NCBI RefSeq assembly: GCF_004365355.1
Contig: NZ_SODP01000001.1
Span: 2,487,473 to 2,551,472, forward strand
Direction of reading: 5' to 3'
DNA: 64,000 nt
From: Kribbella pratensis
Lineage (GTDB): Bacteria > Actinomycetota > Actinomycetes > Propionibacteriales > Kribbellaceae
Position 1 is the first letter of the stretch, and every line of letters starts with the position of its first letter. The translations under genes were made by a program, and so were the position numbers. A model generated the notes under the pieces. That model did no database searches and was not told the DNA's origin. It saw only the letters and a list, made by a program, of their open reading frames with translations. Shown piece after piece: positions 1 to 8,526 of this stretch.

Positions 1-458
1 GCACGGACGTCGAAGTCGGCGACGATCTCCTGCAGGACGTGAATGGTCTCCAGACAGATCGGGTCGTCGTTGACGAAGCGCTGCCTGGCGATCCGCAGTA
101 CGGCGGTGTTCGGTGGAACGCGCAGCCGGCTGCCGACCAAGGTGCCGGCCTGGATCGTGGCGTGGCTGAGAACCCTGCTGGTCCAGGTCCCGGGTGCCGT
201 CGGGTACGTCGCTCCGTGGGTGCCGCTGATCTGTTGCGCGACCTTGGGGCTACCGACAAACATGCCGCGGCCGTGCTCGCGAACCAGCCGGCCGTCGCGC
301 ACCAGATCGTCGACCACTGCTCGGAGCGTGGGCCGGGAGATCTCGAGCTCGGCAGACAGCTGGCGCTCGGACGGGATGGGCTGGCCGACCGCTCGTGACT
401 CGACCAGCCCCAACAGGTGCTCGCGCGCCCGGTCTCGCTTTCGCAGGCTGCCTGCCAC
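1..458 (-). CDS. GntR-family transcriptional regulator (3' end beyond window)
   Basis: Read from a GTG at 458 preceded by a strong AAGGAGGG site six bases upstream; 152 residues are visible before the left edge. The N-terminal part (about residues 10-75) is a winged helix-turn-helix of the GntR/HutC type, with the typical IPSERQLSAELEISRPTLR stretch. The part after residue 85 matches the start of a UTRA effector-binding domain (LRVPPNTAVLRIARQRF). Members of this family are ligand-released repressors of carbon or antibiotic genes. The ligand cannot be told from this fragment. It lies 64 bp downstream of the GH16 gene on the same strand, so it may control that gene. No 17-bp TCRYCC box is present here. 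Confidence 0.85.
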   Translation of the reverse strand, partial: MAGSLRKRDRAREHLLGLVESRAVGQPIPSERQLSAELEISRPTLRAVVDDLVRDGRLVREHGRGMFVGSPKVAQQISGTHGATYPTAPGTWTSRVLSHATIQAGTLVGSRLRVPPNTAVLRIARQRFVNDDPICLETIHVLQEIVADFDVR

Positions 459-522
459 GAGGACCCTCCTTGGTTCTGCCGGAAGGTCTCGTATGTTACG
501 CCGCAGCGCTCGGGCCAGAGGC

Positions 523-1497
523 TCAGTGCTCCGGCGGCTGGTAGTTCTCGCAGCTCCCGGCGTTGCTCAAGGAGTCCTCGTAGGTGGTGGAGTGCTTGCG
601 GTACTTCTCCACGCGGGCGTCTGCCTGTGTGGGCGAGACCGTGTCGTTCTTGGCGTAGTACGCCCAGTCGACCTGCTCGCGGTACTCACTCGTCGACGTG
701 CCCTGGTGCCCGTCCAGATCGATGAACCACAGGTTCCAGTTCATGCTCATGTCCTGACGCGGCAGCACGGTGTTGCCGTCCTGGTCGACGGTGTGGTCGG
801 CCGTGAGCTTGCCGTCGATGTAGTACCTCACGTGGCCGTTGCCGACCTGCGTGACGTAGGTGTGCCAGCCGTCGAGCGACCGGTCCTGGCGAGCCTCCGC
901 CGTCCGTGCGTCCCACGGGTCCTCACGGAAGGTGTGCCAGCTCGTCTGGAAGTTGACAGGGCCGGTCTCTCCCCAGCCTCCGTTCGGCAGGTACTCGGTG
1001 AAGTCGAGCTCGCTGTAGATCGGGTCGTAGTCGAACTTCGTCGGGCCGATCGCGAACGCGGTCTCGTTGATGTGGTCGCCGTCCGTTCCGGTGGCCGGCT
1101 TGTCGGTGTACCGGACGCGGGTCGCGTAGGTCCCGTTCCGCAGATTCATCGTTGTCCGTCGGAGCTCGGCGTTCGTCGTCCCGGCGACCGTGCCGTTGGT
1201 CGTCGCCCGGAGCTGCGCAACCTTCTGGCCGTCGGTGGTGACGAAGGAGATGTTGCTTGCCGGCCAGGCTGTGCCCGGTACCCCCGGCCCACCCATTTCA
1301 CTGCGCGCATTCCAGCCGTGGTCGGCGAGCGCAGGATCGGTGGCCGCGGTGTACTGGAAGTCGTCGAACAAGACGCCGCAGGCGCCTGCCTTGCGGTCGG
1401 TCTGGTCGGTCGAGCCGGCGGCAGCCGAGGCGCCGCTCACCACCGAGGCGATCGACGCGGCGGCGGCGAGGAAGATGGTCGTTCGCTGACGTGACAT
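523..1497 (-). CDS. Secreted glycoside hydrolase family 16-like protein
   Basis: A 324-residue protein with an N-terminal Sec signal peptide: positive start, hydrophobic residues 8-20, Ala-rich cleavage region near 25-28. The centre carries ELDFTE at residues 163-168. This is the ExDxxE catalytic signature of GH16 glucanases and related beta-jelly-roll enzymes: E163 nucleophile, D165 helper, E168 acid/base. The length suits a single catalytic domain without a carbohydrate-binding module. The substrate (laminarin, lichenan, galactan or other) is not resolved. The start at 1497 has an AAGGAGA about ten bases upstream. It is likely exported to degrade a polysaccharide. It is outside the boxed regulon. 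Confidence 0.8.
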   Translation of the reverse strand: MSRQRTTIFLAAAASIASVVSGASAAAGSTDQTDRKAGACGVLFDDFQYTAATDPALADHGWNARSEMGGPGVPGTAWPASNISFVTTDGQKVAQLRATTNGTVAGTTNAELRRTTMNLRNGTYATRVRYTDKPATGTDGDHINETAFAIGPTKFDYDPIYSELDFTEYLPNGGWGETGPVNFQTSWHTFREDPWDARTAEARQDRSLDGWHTYVTQVGNGHVRYYIDGKLTADHTVDQDGNTVLPRQDMSMNWNLWFIDLDGHQGTSTSEYREQVDWAYYAKNDTVSPTQADARVEKYRKHSTTYEDSLSNAGSCENYQPPEH

Positions 1498-1623
1498 GGC
1501 TCTTGGGTCTCCTTCACGGCAAGGACGGGCGGAAGCCGATCAGGGTCGAGCATGAATGCCGTAAGAGTGAACTGCAAGAGTTTCAACCGCAGCAGTATTG
1601 GCGAAGAATCGTCGCCTGTTCAC

Positions 1624-1680
1624 TGGTAAATACCAACAATTGAACCCCACACGTTGTCCCGGGCCGTGGGGTATTTACCA
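1624..1680. terminator. Long imperfect hairpin at the end of the mhqD-like gene
   Basis: TGGTAAATACC (1624-1634) and GGTATTTACCA (1670-1680) are exact inverted repeats. A second nested pair, CCCCAC (1645-1650) and GTGGGG (1666-1671), lies inside. The right arm contains the TAA stop (1677-1675) of the minus-strand esterase gene. A terminator or mRNA 3'-end stabiliser for that gene is the simplest reading. The AT-rich arms are unusual for this genome, so an operator is also possible. The remaining sequence between 1498 and 1674 shows nothing else I can name. Confidence 0.5.
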
Positions 1681-2313
1681 CTTTCCGTCCCCGACGGTCC
1701 GGATGAACTTCTTGATGCGAGGTAGTTGACCGGGATCGATGGTGTGGCCGCCGGAGAACGGCAGGAGCTCGACGTCGGCATCTCGTCGGCGGAGTTGCTC
1801 GGCCAGCCTGCTCGTCTGGTCGGGCGTTGCCATCGGATCGCTGTCACCGTTGACGATCAGCACCCGCTTGCCGGCCAGAGCGTGGTCCCGAGGCTCGTCC
1901 TCCGCGAAGGGAACCATCGCGGCCAGCAGCACCGCGCCGGCGAGCGACTCAGGGTGGCGCAGGAGCAGCGCGGACGCCATGTTCGCCCCGTTGGAGAAGC
2001 CGACCGCCACCCAGGAACCAGCGGGTACGTCGTATTTCGTCTCCGCAGCGGCGAGGAAGTCGGCCAACTCGTCCGCACGCAACCGGATGTCGTCCTCGTC
2101 GAACACACCCTCGCGGAGCCGCCGGAAGAACCGAGCCATCCCCTGCTCGGACACCGTCCCGCGCGGCGACAGCACGGGAGCGTCCGGCGCCAGGTGCTCG
2201 CGCAGTACCAGCAAATCGCGCTCGTCGCCGCCTGTGCCATGCAGCAGCAGGAGCGGCGGCGCGGACGAGCCCGGCTGCCAGACGTGCGGCCGCCGGAGCG
2301 GGTCGTCGCTCAT
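1675..2313 (-). CDS. MhqD-like phospholipase/carboxylesterase-family hydrolase
   Basis: A 212-residue alpha/beta hydrolase. Visible elements are the oxyanion-side HGTGGDERDL (25-34), nucleophile elbow GFSNGAN with S107, acid D159 in NGDSDPM, and H190 in SGGHTI, so the triad is complete. The length fits the small esterase family that includes Bacillus MhqD. The ATG at 2313 shares its A with the stop of the upstream dioxygenase (TGATG), so the two are translationally coupled. In Bacillus, related hydrolase and dioxygenase genes are induced by quinones and electrophiles. Here the natural substrate is unknown; esterase action on the product of the partner dioxygenase is inferred. Confidence 0.8.
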   Translation of the reverse strand: MSDDPLRRPHVWQPGSSAPPLLLLHGTGGDERDLLVLREHLAPDAPVLSPRGTVSEQGMARFFRRLREGVFDEDDIRLRADELADFLAAAETKYDVPAGSWVAVGFSNGANMASALLLRHPESLAGAVLLAAMVPFAEDEPRDHALAGKRVLIVNGDSDPMATPDQTSRLAEQLRRRDADVELLPFSGGHTIDPGQLPRIKKFIRTVGDGKW

Positions 2314-3284
2314 CAGCCGTCTTCGCCCGGCTTCGGAGCCGGTGGCACGCGCAGCGACGGCAGCGTGTTCTCGATCTGCTCGCGGTTCGGTTCGAGCCAG
2401 GGCGGAAGCTTCAGGTGCTGGCCGAGCTCGAGCAGCGGTTCGTCCACGGTGAAGCCCGGTTGGTCGGTCGCGATCTCCAGCAGGACCCCGCCCGGTTCGC
2501 GGAAGTAGATCGAGGTGAAGTATTGCCGGTCGAGGATCTCGGTGACCTGTACTCCGGCCTCGATCAGCTCGAGACGCCACTTCGCCTGGGTCTCGCCGTC
2601 CGGCGCCCGGAACGCGATGTGATGGACCGTTCCGGCGGCCTGGACTCCGCGATTCTCGTTGCTGGGGCGGACGTCCACCGCCGTACCCTCGGCTCCGCCC
2701 GACATGACGAATCGGGTTCCGTCCTTGGTGTCCTGGCCGTGCCGCATCCCCAGCAGGCCGTCGAGCATCTCGGCCGTCGGATCGAGCAGCTGCTCGGTCA
2801 TGGTCACCGAGAAGAGGCCTCGGATCGCCTGGTCGAACGGTATGGCCGCGACGCCGTCCCAACCGGACCGGCTGTCACCGTCGGAGGCGACCAACTCGAT
2901 CACCAAGCCGTCGGGATCGCGCAGTCTCAAGATCTCCTCGTCGGCGCCGGCGACCGGCGCGTCCGCGTCGACGCCGAGGGTCTGGAGTCGTTGCTGCCAC
3001 CAACCGAGAGACTCCGGCGGAACGCTGAAGGCGGTGGCTGTGGTGAGGCCGGTGCCTTGTTTCCCGTTCGGCGCTCCGGGCCAGGGGAAGAACGTCAGCA
3101 AGGTCGACGGCCGGCCCGAGGCATCGCCGTAGTACAGGTGATAGGTGTCCGGGGCATCGAAGTTGACGGTTCGTTTCACCAGACGCAGCCCCAGCACCGT
3201 CGTGTAGAAGTCGACGTTGCGCTGCGGATCCTCCGCTATCGCCGTCACGTGATGGAGTCCGTGCGGTGCAACCGAATCAGCCAT
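2313..3284 (-). CDS. MhqO-like ring-cleaving dioxygenase (VOC/glyoxalase fold)
   Basis: A 323-residue protein of two vicinal-oxygen-chelate halves. Probable metal ligands are the His pair at 11-12 (GLHHVTAIA), the His pair at 221-222 (TVHHIAFRAP) and E270 (GVLLEIATDQPGF), a 2-His-1-carboxylate arrangement. The length and motifs match the glyoxalase-family ring-cleaving dioxygenases (MhqO type) that open hydroquinone- or catechol-like rings in the cytoplasm. It is the middle gene of a three-gene unit. A small helical protein gene lies 27 bp upstream and the MhqD-like esterase is coupled downstream. A 17-bp box at 3571 precedes the unit. The substrate is not shown by the sequence. Confidence 0.85.
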   Translation of the reverse strand: MADSVAPHGLHHVTAIAEDPQRNVDFYTTVLGLRLVKRTVNFDAPDTYHLYYGDASGRPSTLLTFFPWPGAPNGKQGTGLTTATAFSVPPESLGWWQQRLQTLGVDADAPVAGADEEILRLRDPDGLVIELVASDGDSRSGWDGVAAIPFDQAIRGLFSVTMTEQLLDPTAEMLDGLLGMRHGQDTKDGTRFVMSGGAEGTAVDVRPSNENRGVQAAGTVHHIAFRAPDGETQAKWRLELIEAGVQVTEILDRQYFTSIYFREPGGVLLEIATDQPGFTVDEPLLELGQHLKLPPWLEPNREQIENTLPSLRVPPAPKPGEDG

Positions 3285-3311
3285 GACGTTCCTCTCCCGC
3301 CGGATTCGTGA

Positions 3312-3509
3312 CTACGCGAGCTCCCGCAACCGCTGCTTGGCGCCCCGCTCGACGAACAACGGCACGAAGTCGCGGATCGGGACATCCGCGAACTCCGGCC
3401 GGGTGTCACTCACCACCTGGGCCACTTTGTCCACTCCGACGTTCGGAAACGCCTTGGCGAGCCGCTCGACCACCTCACCGATCGCGCGGTCCTCATCCGC
3501 AGTGTTCAT
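3312..3509 (-). CDS. Small three-helix protein
   Basis: A 65-residue acidic, mainly helical protein (starts MNTADEDRAIGEVVERLAK). It resembles the short actinobacterial proteins annotated as three-helix bundle dimerization domains, with a conserved core of the type A-x-P-x-V-x(6)-V and a C-terminal FVPLFVERGAKQRL helix. I chose the ATG at 3509. A GGAGGT lies almost touching it, so an upstream ATG at 3542 in the same frame (76 residues) is a possible alternative. It is first in the unit with the MhqO and MhqD-like genes and 62 bp from the box at 3571. Function unknown; perhaps an adaptor or dimerisation module. Confidence 0.6.
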   Translation of the reverse strand: MNTADEDRAIGEVVERLAKAFPNVGVDKVAQVVSDTRPEFADVPIRDFVPLFVERGAKQRLRELA

Positions 3510-3570
3510 ACCTCCACCATGAACTCCGACCATCCCGCACACAACCTGCCCGCGGTGATGGGCGCACTAA

Positions 3571-3587
3571 TCACTCGCCACGGATGA
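3571..3587. promoter_or_regulatory. 17-bp inverted-repeat box 1
   Basis: TCACTCGCCACGGATGA, 62 bp before the start of the small three-helix gene (minus strand). It is one of 20 copies of TCRYCC-N5-GGRTGA; one base of the left half deviates. Confidence 0.5.
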
Positions 3588-3638
3588 GGTGCGCGCCCCT
3601 CGAACTCTCCAGGACCGAGGCGGCCGAGGTCCCCGCAC

Positions 3639-4205
3639 TCAGGCGGGTGCGGGGTTGGCGGGGGCAGCCGGCCAGCGGTGTTCACGGCGGTTCAGGAAAC
3701 CGGCCACGACGAAGACCACGCCCCAGCACAACGCGATCAGACCGAGCCAGACCGCGATGCCCACCGCGGCGCGGCCGGGGTTGGCGACGAAGAACACGCC
3801 CAGGAGGATCGACAGCGCGGCCCCCAGGAGGAGTAGCCAGCGGGGTGTGAGCCGGTAGCTGCTGAACGCCGTGAAGGCCTCGAACACTCCACGGACGATG
3901 AGCCAGATGCCGAAGATCCAGGTCAGTGCCTGCGCGGTCACGCCCGGACTGAAGATGGCGAAGAAGGCCACGATCAGCGCGATCACGCCCAGCAGCGCGC
4001 GCCCCCACCGGCTTCCCTGCTCGCTGGGCCGAACGGCCTGCACCAGCAGGCTGATGCCTTCCAGCAACGCCCAGAATCCCCACAGCAGCATCAGGGCGAG
4101 CCCGGTCTCGATCGGCCAGGCGATCGCCACGATCCCGAACACGACGGCGACCGCTCCGCGGACCACCGTCATCTTCCAGCTCGACGTGAACAGCTCCCGA
4201 TCCAT
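3639..4205 (-). CDS. HdeD/DUF308-family membrane protein
   Basis: A 188-residue integral membrane protein with about six hydrophobic segments arranged as three pairs, the HdeD/DUF308 pattern. It has the usual conserved start (W-x(4)-RG-x(2)-A-x(2)-FG-x(6)-P) and repeated GIWLIVRGVFE-type helices. E. coli HdeD belongs to an acid-resistance island; most actinobacterial homologues have no tested function. The ATG at 4205 has a GGGGAGGT six bases upstream. The gene diverges from the SHOCT gene at 4368 with box 2 between them, so both are probably switched together. Confidence 0.8.
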   Translation of the reverse strand: MDRELFTSSWKMTVVRGAVAVVFGIVAIAWPIETGLALMLLWGFWALLEGISLLVQAVRPSEQGSRWGRALLGVIALIVAFFAIFSPGVTAQALTWIFGIWLIVRGVFEAFTAFSSYRLTPRWLLLLGAALSILLGVFFVANPGRAAVGIAVWLGLIALCWGVVFVVAGFLNRREHRWPAAPANPAPA

Positions 4206-4282
4206 GTCCAGACCTCCCCGGCCGGCGCACACGACAGGTTGTGCGATCAGGCTCATCCTGGTCCGGATCGAGGCCCGGAAGA

Positions 4283-4299
4283 TCATCCCCGAGAGGTGA
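4283..4299. promoter_or_regulatory. 17-bp inverted-repeat box 2
   Basis: TCATCCCCGAGAGGTGA, between the divergent HdeD-like (start 78 bp away) and SHOCT (start 69 bp away) genes. Confidence 0.6.
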
Positions 4300-4367
4300 G
4301 GACGACCCGCCCGCGAGACGCCAGGGTTGATCACGCGCGTTTCGCGCACCCGAGAAAGGACGCTGCA

Positions 4368-4748
4368 ATGAGTTTCTGGGACATTGTGTGGTTCATCATC
4401 ATCAGCTTCGCGTTCGTCGCCTACCTGATGATGCTGTTCTCGATCATCACGGACCTGTTCCGCGACAAGGCGACCTCAGGATGGGTCAAGGCGATCTGGC
4501 TTCTCGCCCTTCTCTTCCTTCCTTTCCTCACCGCGCTGATCTATGTCATCGTCCGCGGCAGGGGTATGGCCGAGCGGCAGGCTGCCGGGCGCGCCGACCT
4601 GCAGCGCCAGCAGGAGGACTACATCAAGCAGGTCGCGGCCTCGGCCAGTCCGACCGACCAGATCGCCCAGGCCAGCTCGCTGCTCGAGAACGGCAAGATC
4701 TCGCAGGCGGAGTTCGACGCCCTGAAGGCGAAGGCCCTGGCCGCTTGA
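4368..4748 (+). CDS. Membrane protein with PLDc_N-like and SHOCT domains
   Basis: A 126-residue protein. Residues 1-65 contain two transmembrane helices (WFIIISFAFVAYLMMLF and the ALLFLPFLTALIYVIV region) like the PLDc_N membrane anchor. Residues 90-126 are a C-terminal SHOCT motif (ASSLLENGKISQAEFDALKA). Such proteins sit in the membrane with a short cytoplasmic SHOCT tail thought to mediate oligomerisation. The ATG at 4368 has GAAAGGA seven bases before it; a longer frame upstream is rejected. It is divergent from the HdeD-like gene over box 2. Function unknown; co-regulation with envelope stress genes is inferred. Confidence 0.75.
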   Translation: MSFWDIVWFIIISFAFVAYLMMLFSIITDLFRDKATSGWVKAIWLLALLFLPFLTALIYVIVRGRGMAERQAAGRADLQRQQEDYIKQVAASASPTDQIAQASSLLENGKISQAEFDALKAKALAA

Positions 4749-4790
4749 CCCGTCGTCCGCTGCTCTCCGCGTAATGCCGACCAGACTTCG

Positions 4791-6284
4791 CTACAAGCCA
4801 CTCTCCGCGTCCAGGCGGCCGCTCTTGACGGCATCCAGGAACACCCGGTAGTCGCGCTCGTTCTGGTCGGCATACGCCTCGGCGTACTCCGCCATCGCCT
4901 CGGGGAAGGCGTCGTCGCTGTTGAGGTACGTCGCCAGCGCGATCCGGTCACCGGATCGGGCGTGGGCCCTGGCCAGCGTCCAGCTGCACAGCTGGCCGTA
5001 CATGGTCATGGTGCGCGGGTCCATCTTCTCCACCGCGGCCGAAACCTTCGTGTCCCGCAGCTGCCGGACGTAGAAGTCGCGAGTCCGGCCGTCGAAGCCT
5101 GCGACCCGCTGCCAGCCGAGGAAGACGTCATTGGCTGCCTCCATCAGACGCTGCCCCACCACCACGCGCTCCCCCTCGTTACGGGGAGCGGACCGCTGCC
5201 TGAGCACGGTCGGCACCATCGTCTTGAGCACCGAGGGCTCGGCCTCCTTGACCTGGAGGAGAAGTGGATCGCCGTCGTCCCTGCCGCGCAGCAGCACGAT
5301 CCAGCACCGCGTGCCGACGCTGCCCACCCCGACCAGCTTGCGGGCCATGTCGACGAACTCGAACTGGTCGAACAGGTCCCGCCGTTCGGGTGGCAACGAC
5401 CGGCGGTAGAGGGTCAGCAGCTCCTTGACCCCGCTCTCGAGCTCTTCCCGGTCGGTGTCGGGCAGGCACTCGGCGATCGGAACCATCAACGGCGGGTAGG
5501 CCTTCAGCCGGACGCCGTCGTCGGTCATCTCGGTCAGCTTCGCGGAGGCCTTGAGGCTCCCGCTGCCGCGTGCCCTCAGCAAGGTCTCGTCGACGTTGAT
5601 GCGCCGGCTCGAGGTCATCTTGCTGCGGAGTGCCGCCTCCACCTCATCGATGTCGGCACGGGCGTACCAGACGTCCAGAGCCCGCATGGTCCCGAACTCG
5701 GCACTGGCATCGCGATAGCGCCGGATGCTCTCCAGGACGCACTTGCGGCGCTCCTTCCGCGAGAACCCGTTCCCGCGGCCGGCCACCGCCAGGCTCGCGG
5801 CGAGACGTTTGACGTCCCACTCCCACGGACCGGCGACGGTCTCGTCGAAGTCGTTGATGTCGAAGAGCAGTCGCCGTTCGGGCGACACGGACACTCCGAA
5901 GTTCGACAGGTGGGCGTCACCGCACAGCTGCGCGCCGAGACCCGATACCGGTGCCGCGCCGAGGTCGGTGGCCATCCCGAGGGCGTTGCCCTGGAAGAAG
6001 GCGAGCGGCGACACCATCATCCTGCCGTGCCGCACCGGCACAAGTTCGGCGATGCGGGACCGGGCCTGCCGCTCGAGCAGCGTGACCGGATCCGGACGGT
6101 TGGAGGGTAGGACCAGCTGCGCCTGCTCGCGAGGCGGCAGCGCTGCCCGCGCTGCGAGTCCGAGGCGGGCCCGGTCGGCCGGAGCGAGACGACGGGAAGC
6201 GTACGCCGGTCCACCGTCGGCACGAGCCGATCCCGGTGCCGGTGACGCCTTCCCGGCCCCCACCATCGTGATCCGTGCGCTCAT
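4791..6284 (-). CDS. DUF2252 protein (kinase-like fold), copy 1
   Basis: A 497-residue protein of the DUF2252 family. Diagnostic stretches are LVPVRHGRMMVSPLAFFQG (81-99), LCGDAHLSNFG (120-130) and FDINDFDETVAGPWEWD (141-157). The last two look like the catalytic loop and metal-binding loop of aminoglycoside-phosphotransferase-type kinases, but no reaction has been established for the family. The ATG at 6284 was chosen for its GGAGGG seven bases upstream, 27 bp inside the longest frame. It diverges from the K+ channel gene with box 3 between. A paralogue lies at 24391. Confidence 0.85.
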   Translation of the reverse strand: MSARITMVGAGKASPAPGSARADGGPAYASRRLAPADRARLGLAARAALPPREQAQLVLPSNRPDPVTLLERQARSRIAELVPVRHGRMMVSPLAFFQGNALGMATDLGAAPVSGLGAQLCGDAHLSNFGVSVSPERRLLFDINDFDETVAGPWEWDVKRLAASLAVAGRGNGFSRKERRKCVLESIRRYRDASAEFGTMRALDVWYARADIDEVEAALRSKMTSSRRINVDETLLRARGSGSLKASAKLTEMTDDGVRLKAYPPLMVPIAECLPDTDREELESGVKELLTLYRRSLPPERRDLFDQFEFVDMARKLVGVGSVGTRCWIVLLRGRDDGDPLLLQVKEAEPSVLKTMVPTVLRQRSAPRNEGERVVVGQRLMEAANDVFLGWQRVAGFDGRTRDFYVRQLRDTKVSAAVEKMDPRTMTMYGQLCSWTLARAHARSGDRIALATYLNSDDAFPEAMAEYAEAYADQNERDYRVFLDAVKSGRLDAESGL

Positions 6285-6374
6285 GCTGCTCTTCCCTCCG
6301 GACAGGTTCACGCCAGGTCAGCAGACTCTGATCCCCCAGGGGCCTCAGCCAACACCCGGGGCACTCAGCAGGCA

Positions 6375-6391
6375 TCACCCCCGCCGGATGA
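6375..6391. promoter_or_regulatory. 17-bp inverted-repeat box 3
   Basis: TCACCCCCGCCGGATGA, between divergent DUF2252 copy 1 (91 bp) and the K+ channel (35 bp). Read towards DUF2252 it becomes TCATCC-N5-GGGTGA, the commonest form. Confidence 0.6.
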
Positions 6392-6425
6392 ACCGGCCGA
6401 GGCGGGTTCGGGCTTCACTGACGGT

Positions 6426-6962
6426 GTGAGAAATCGCGACGCCGGCTACGCCCAGCTCCCTCCGCGGACCCGCCGCCGCGTCGCCGCGGCATCGCTGCTG
6501 CGTTCGCTGCTGGTGTCGGTGGTCATCGTTGCCGGCTATTTCCTCCTTCCCCTGCGCCTGGACGGCGCCGCGGCAGTGATAACCCTGGTCGGCGGGCTCG
6601 TCTTCGTGGCGGTCCTGCTGGCATGGCAGATCCGCGAGATCGCCCGCTCGCCCTATCCCCGTCTCAGGGCGGTCGGGGCGCTGGCGACGTCGGTGCCGTT
6701 GTTCCTCACGGTCTTCGCCACGACGTACTTCCTGATGGGACGTGCTCAGCCCGCGAACTTCTCCGAGCCGTTGAGCCGGCTCGATGCGGCGTACTTCACC
6801 GTGACCGTCTTCGCGACCGTCGGCTTCGGCGACATCGTGGCGGTGTCACAATCCGCCCGCGCGGTGGCCACCGTGCAGATGATCGGTGATCTCGTCGTCG
6901 TCGGTCTTGTCGCTCGCACCCTCTTCGGTGCCATCCAGCACAGCCTCAGTCATCGGGAGTGA
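6426..6962 (+). CDS. Two-TM potassium channel family protein
   Basis: A 178-residue membrane protein. Two hydrophobic segments near the N-terminus (28-45, 50-68) precede a helix at 88-104. Then come a pore loop with the K+ selectivity filter TVGFGD (131-136) and a final helix (146-168), the Ion_trans_2 pattern. There is no cytoplasmic RCK domain, so gating is not evident. The GTG start at 6426 lacks a good ribosome-binding site; a nearby start or leaderless translation is possible. Its last 17 bases overlap the convergent MFS gene. It probably affects membrane potential or K+ balance under the box-controlled stress. Confidence 0.8.
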   Translation: MRNRDAGYAQLPPRTRRRVAAASLLRSLLVSVVIVAGYFLLPLRLDGAAAVITLVGGLVFVAVLLAWQIREIARSPYPRLRAVGALATSVPLFLTVFATTYFLMGRAQPANFSEPLSRLDAAYFTVTVFATVGFGDIVAVSQSARAVATVQMIGDLVVVGLVARTLFGAIQHSLSHRE

Positions 6963-8517
6963 CGCGCGTCGCCCGCACCATGCGGAACGAGTTCAGCAAC
7001 CCGGCCAGGCCGGCGAGAATCGGAATCCCCAGCGCTACTTGAAGGGCGATCGGCCGTGCGTCGGTGTTGATGCGGATGATCTCGTCCCGGATCGCCGGCG
7101 GTTGCTTGGCGAGCTGCGTCTCGAGCTCGGTGTTGCTCATCACCTCCGCATCGTCCTCCAGCGCCTGGGCGACCTGCTCCTGCTGCGCCGGCGGGAGGAC
7201 CGTGCTCGAATCCGCCAGCTTCGTGAAGGTGAACGACAGCGCGGCCAGCATGATGGCACCGGCGAATGCCAGCCCGAACGACAGCCCGAACGATCCCGCC
7301 GCCGAGTTGACGCCGGCCGCCTCGCTGACCCGTTCCTCCGAGATCGGCCCGAGCGTGTAGTTGTTCAGCTGCGAGACCAACAGCCCCAGCCCCACACCGG
7401 CAATGATCAGGGGCCCGATCAGAATCCAGCCGGAGTCAGCCCGGGGCACGATCGGGATCAGTAGCAGCAGGCCCACGGTCAGCGACGTGAATCCCCACCT
7501 GATGATGCTGGCCGGGCGTCGCCCGCCCGCCTTCTTCTCGGCCAGGATCGCCGTCCCGAACATGCTGAGCGACAGCGGTGCCAGCGACAGGCCCGCTTGC
7601 ATCGCGTTGTACTCGAGGACCATCTGCAGATAGATCGGCAGGACGATCATGGTGCCGCCCAGAGCGATCTGCTGCAGCATCTGACCGGAGATGCCGAGTC
7701 GATAGACAGCGGAACTGAACAGGCCCGGATCCAGGAGCGTCGGCTTGCCCTGCCGCTTACGTCGTACCAGCCAGCGGATGAACGCCACGAGGGCGATGGC
7801 GCCCGTGGCCATGATCAGACCGACGAACTCCCCGCCTTCCTGCCACACGAGGACGCTCAGCACGATGCCGCCCATGCCGAGGACCGACAGGATGGCGCCG
7901 ACGACGTCGACGCGCCGGGAACCGGTGTACGGCACGTCGTGAACGAGATGCTGGCCGGTGACCACGATCGCGATCACCAGAACCTCGAGCAGGAACGCTA
8001 TCCGCCACGACAGGTAGGTGGTGATGAATCCTCCGAGCAGTGGTCCGACGGCGGCAGCCAGCGCCGCGGCGGCCCCGACCATGGCATAGGCCTTCACCTG
8101 AGCCGCGCCTTCGAAGTTGCCGTGGATCAGGGACTGCATGGCGGGCAGCAGGAGTGACGCCCCGAGGCCACCGATCAGGGCCCAGAACACGATGATCGCG
8201 GTCAGGCTCTGGGCCAAGGCCATCGCCAGCGCGCCGATCGCGTAGCCGAGCAGGCCGAGCAGGTAGGCGCGCTTGCGCCCGATCAGATCACCGACCTTGC
8301 TCCCGATCAGGATGAAGGCCGCGGATACCAGCGCCTCGAGCGCGATGGCGGACTGTACGCCGCTCACCGTCGTGTCGAGGTCCTTGACCACCGAGGAAAT
8401 GGACACGTTCATCAGCGAGGTGTCCACGACGAGCACGAACATCGCCATCGCCAAGAGGACGGCGAGCCTTGGATTGGCCGCCGTCCCCGCCGGAACGCTC
8501 CGTGTCTCCTCGGTCAT
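6946..8517 (-). CDS. MFS transporter, DHA2-type (14 TM)
   Basis: A 523-residue multi-pass protein of the drug:H+ antiporter-2 kind. The first helix carries VLVVDTSLMNVSISSV. The loop-2/3 motif GDLIGRKRAYLLGLLGYAIG is clear, and the motif C region in helix 5 reads ALAAAVGPLLGGF. It likely pumps a hydrophobic or cationic toxin outward with protons; substrate unknown. A soluble stretch of about 70 residues lies near the C-terminus before the last helix. The gene follows the SHOCT gene by 9 bp and is third in the DUF6325-SHOCT-MFS unit controlled by box 4. Confidence 0.85.
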   Translation of the reverse strand: MTEETRSVPAGTAANPRLAVLLAMAMFVLVVDTSLMNVSISSVVKDLDTTVSGVQSAIALEALVSAAFILIGSKVGDLIGRKRAYLLGLLGYAIGALAMALAQSLTAIIVFWALIGGLGASLLLPAMQSLIHGNFEGAAQVKAYAMVGAAAALAAAVGPLLGGFITTYLSWRIAFLLEVLVIAIVVTGQHLVHDVPYTGSRRVDVVGAILSVLGMGGIVLSVLVWQEGGEFVGLIMATGAIALVAFIRWLVRRKRQGKPTLLDPGLFSSAVYRLGISGQMLQQIALGGTMIVLPIYLQMVLEYNAMQAGLSLAPLSLSMFGTAILAEKKAGGRRPASIIRWGFTSLTVGLLLLIPIVPRADSGWILIGPLIIAGVGLGLLVSQLNNYTLGPISEERVSEAAGVNSAAGSFGLSFGLAFAGAIMLAALSFTFTKLADSSTVLPPAQQEQVAQALEDDAEVMSNTELETQLAKQPPAIRDEIIRINTDARPIALQVALGIPILAGLAGLLNSFRMVRATRVTPDD

Positions 8518-8526
8518 GGCAAGTCC

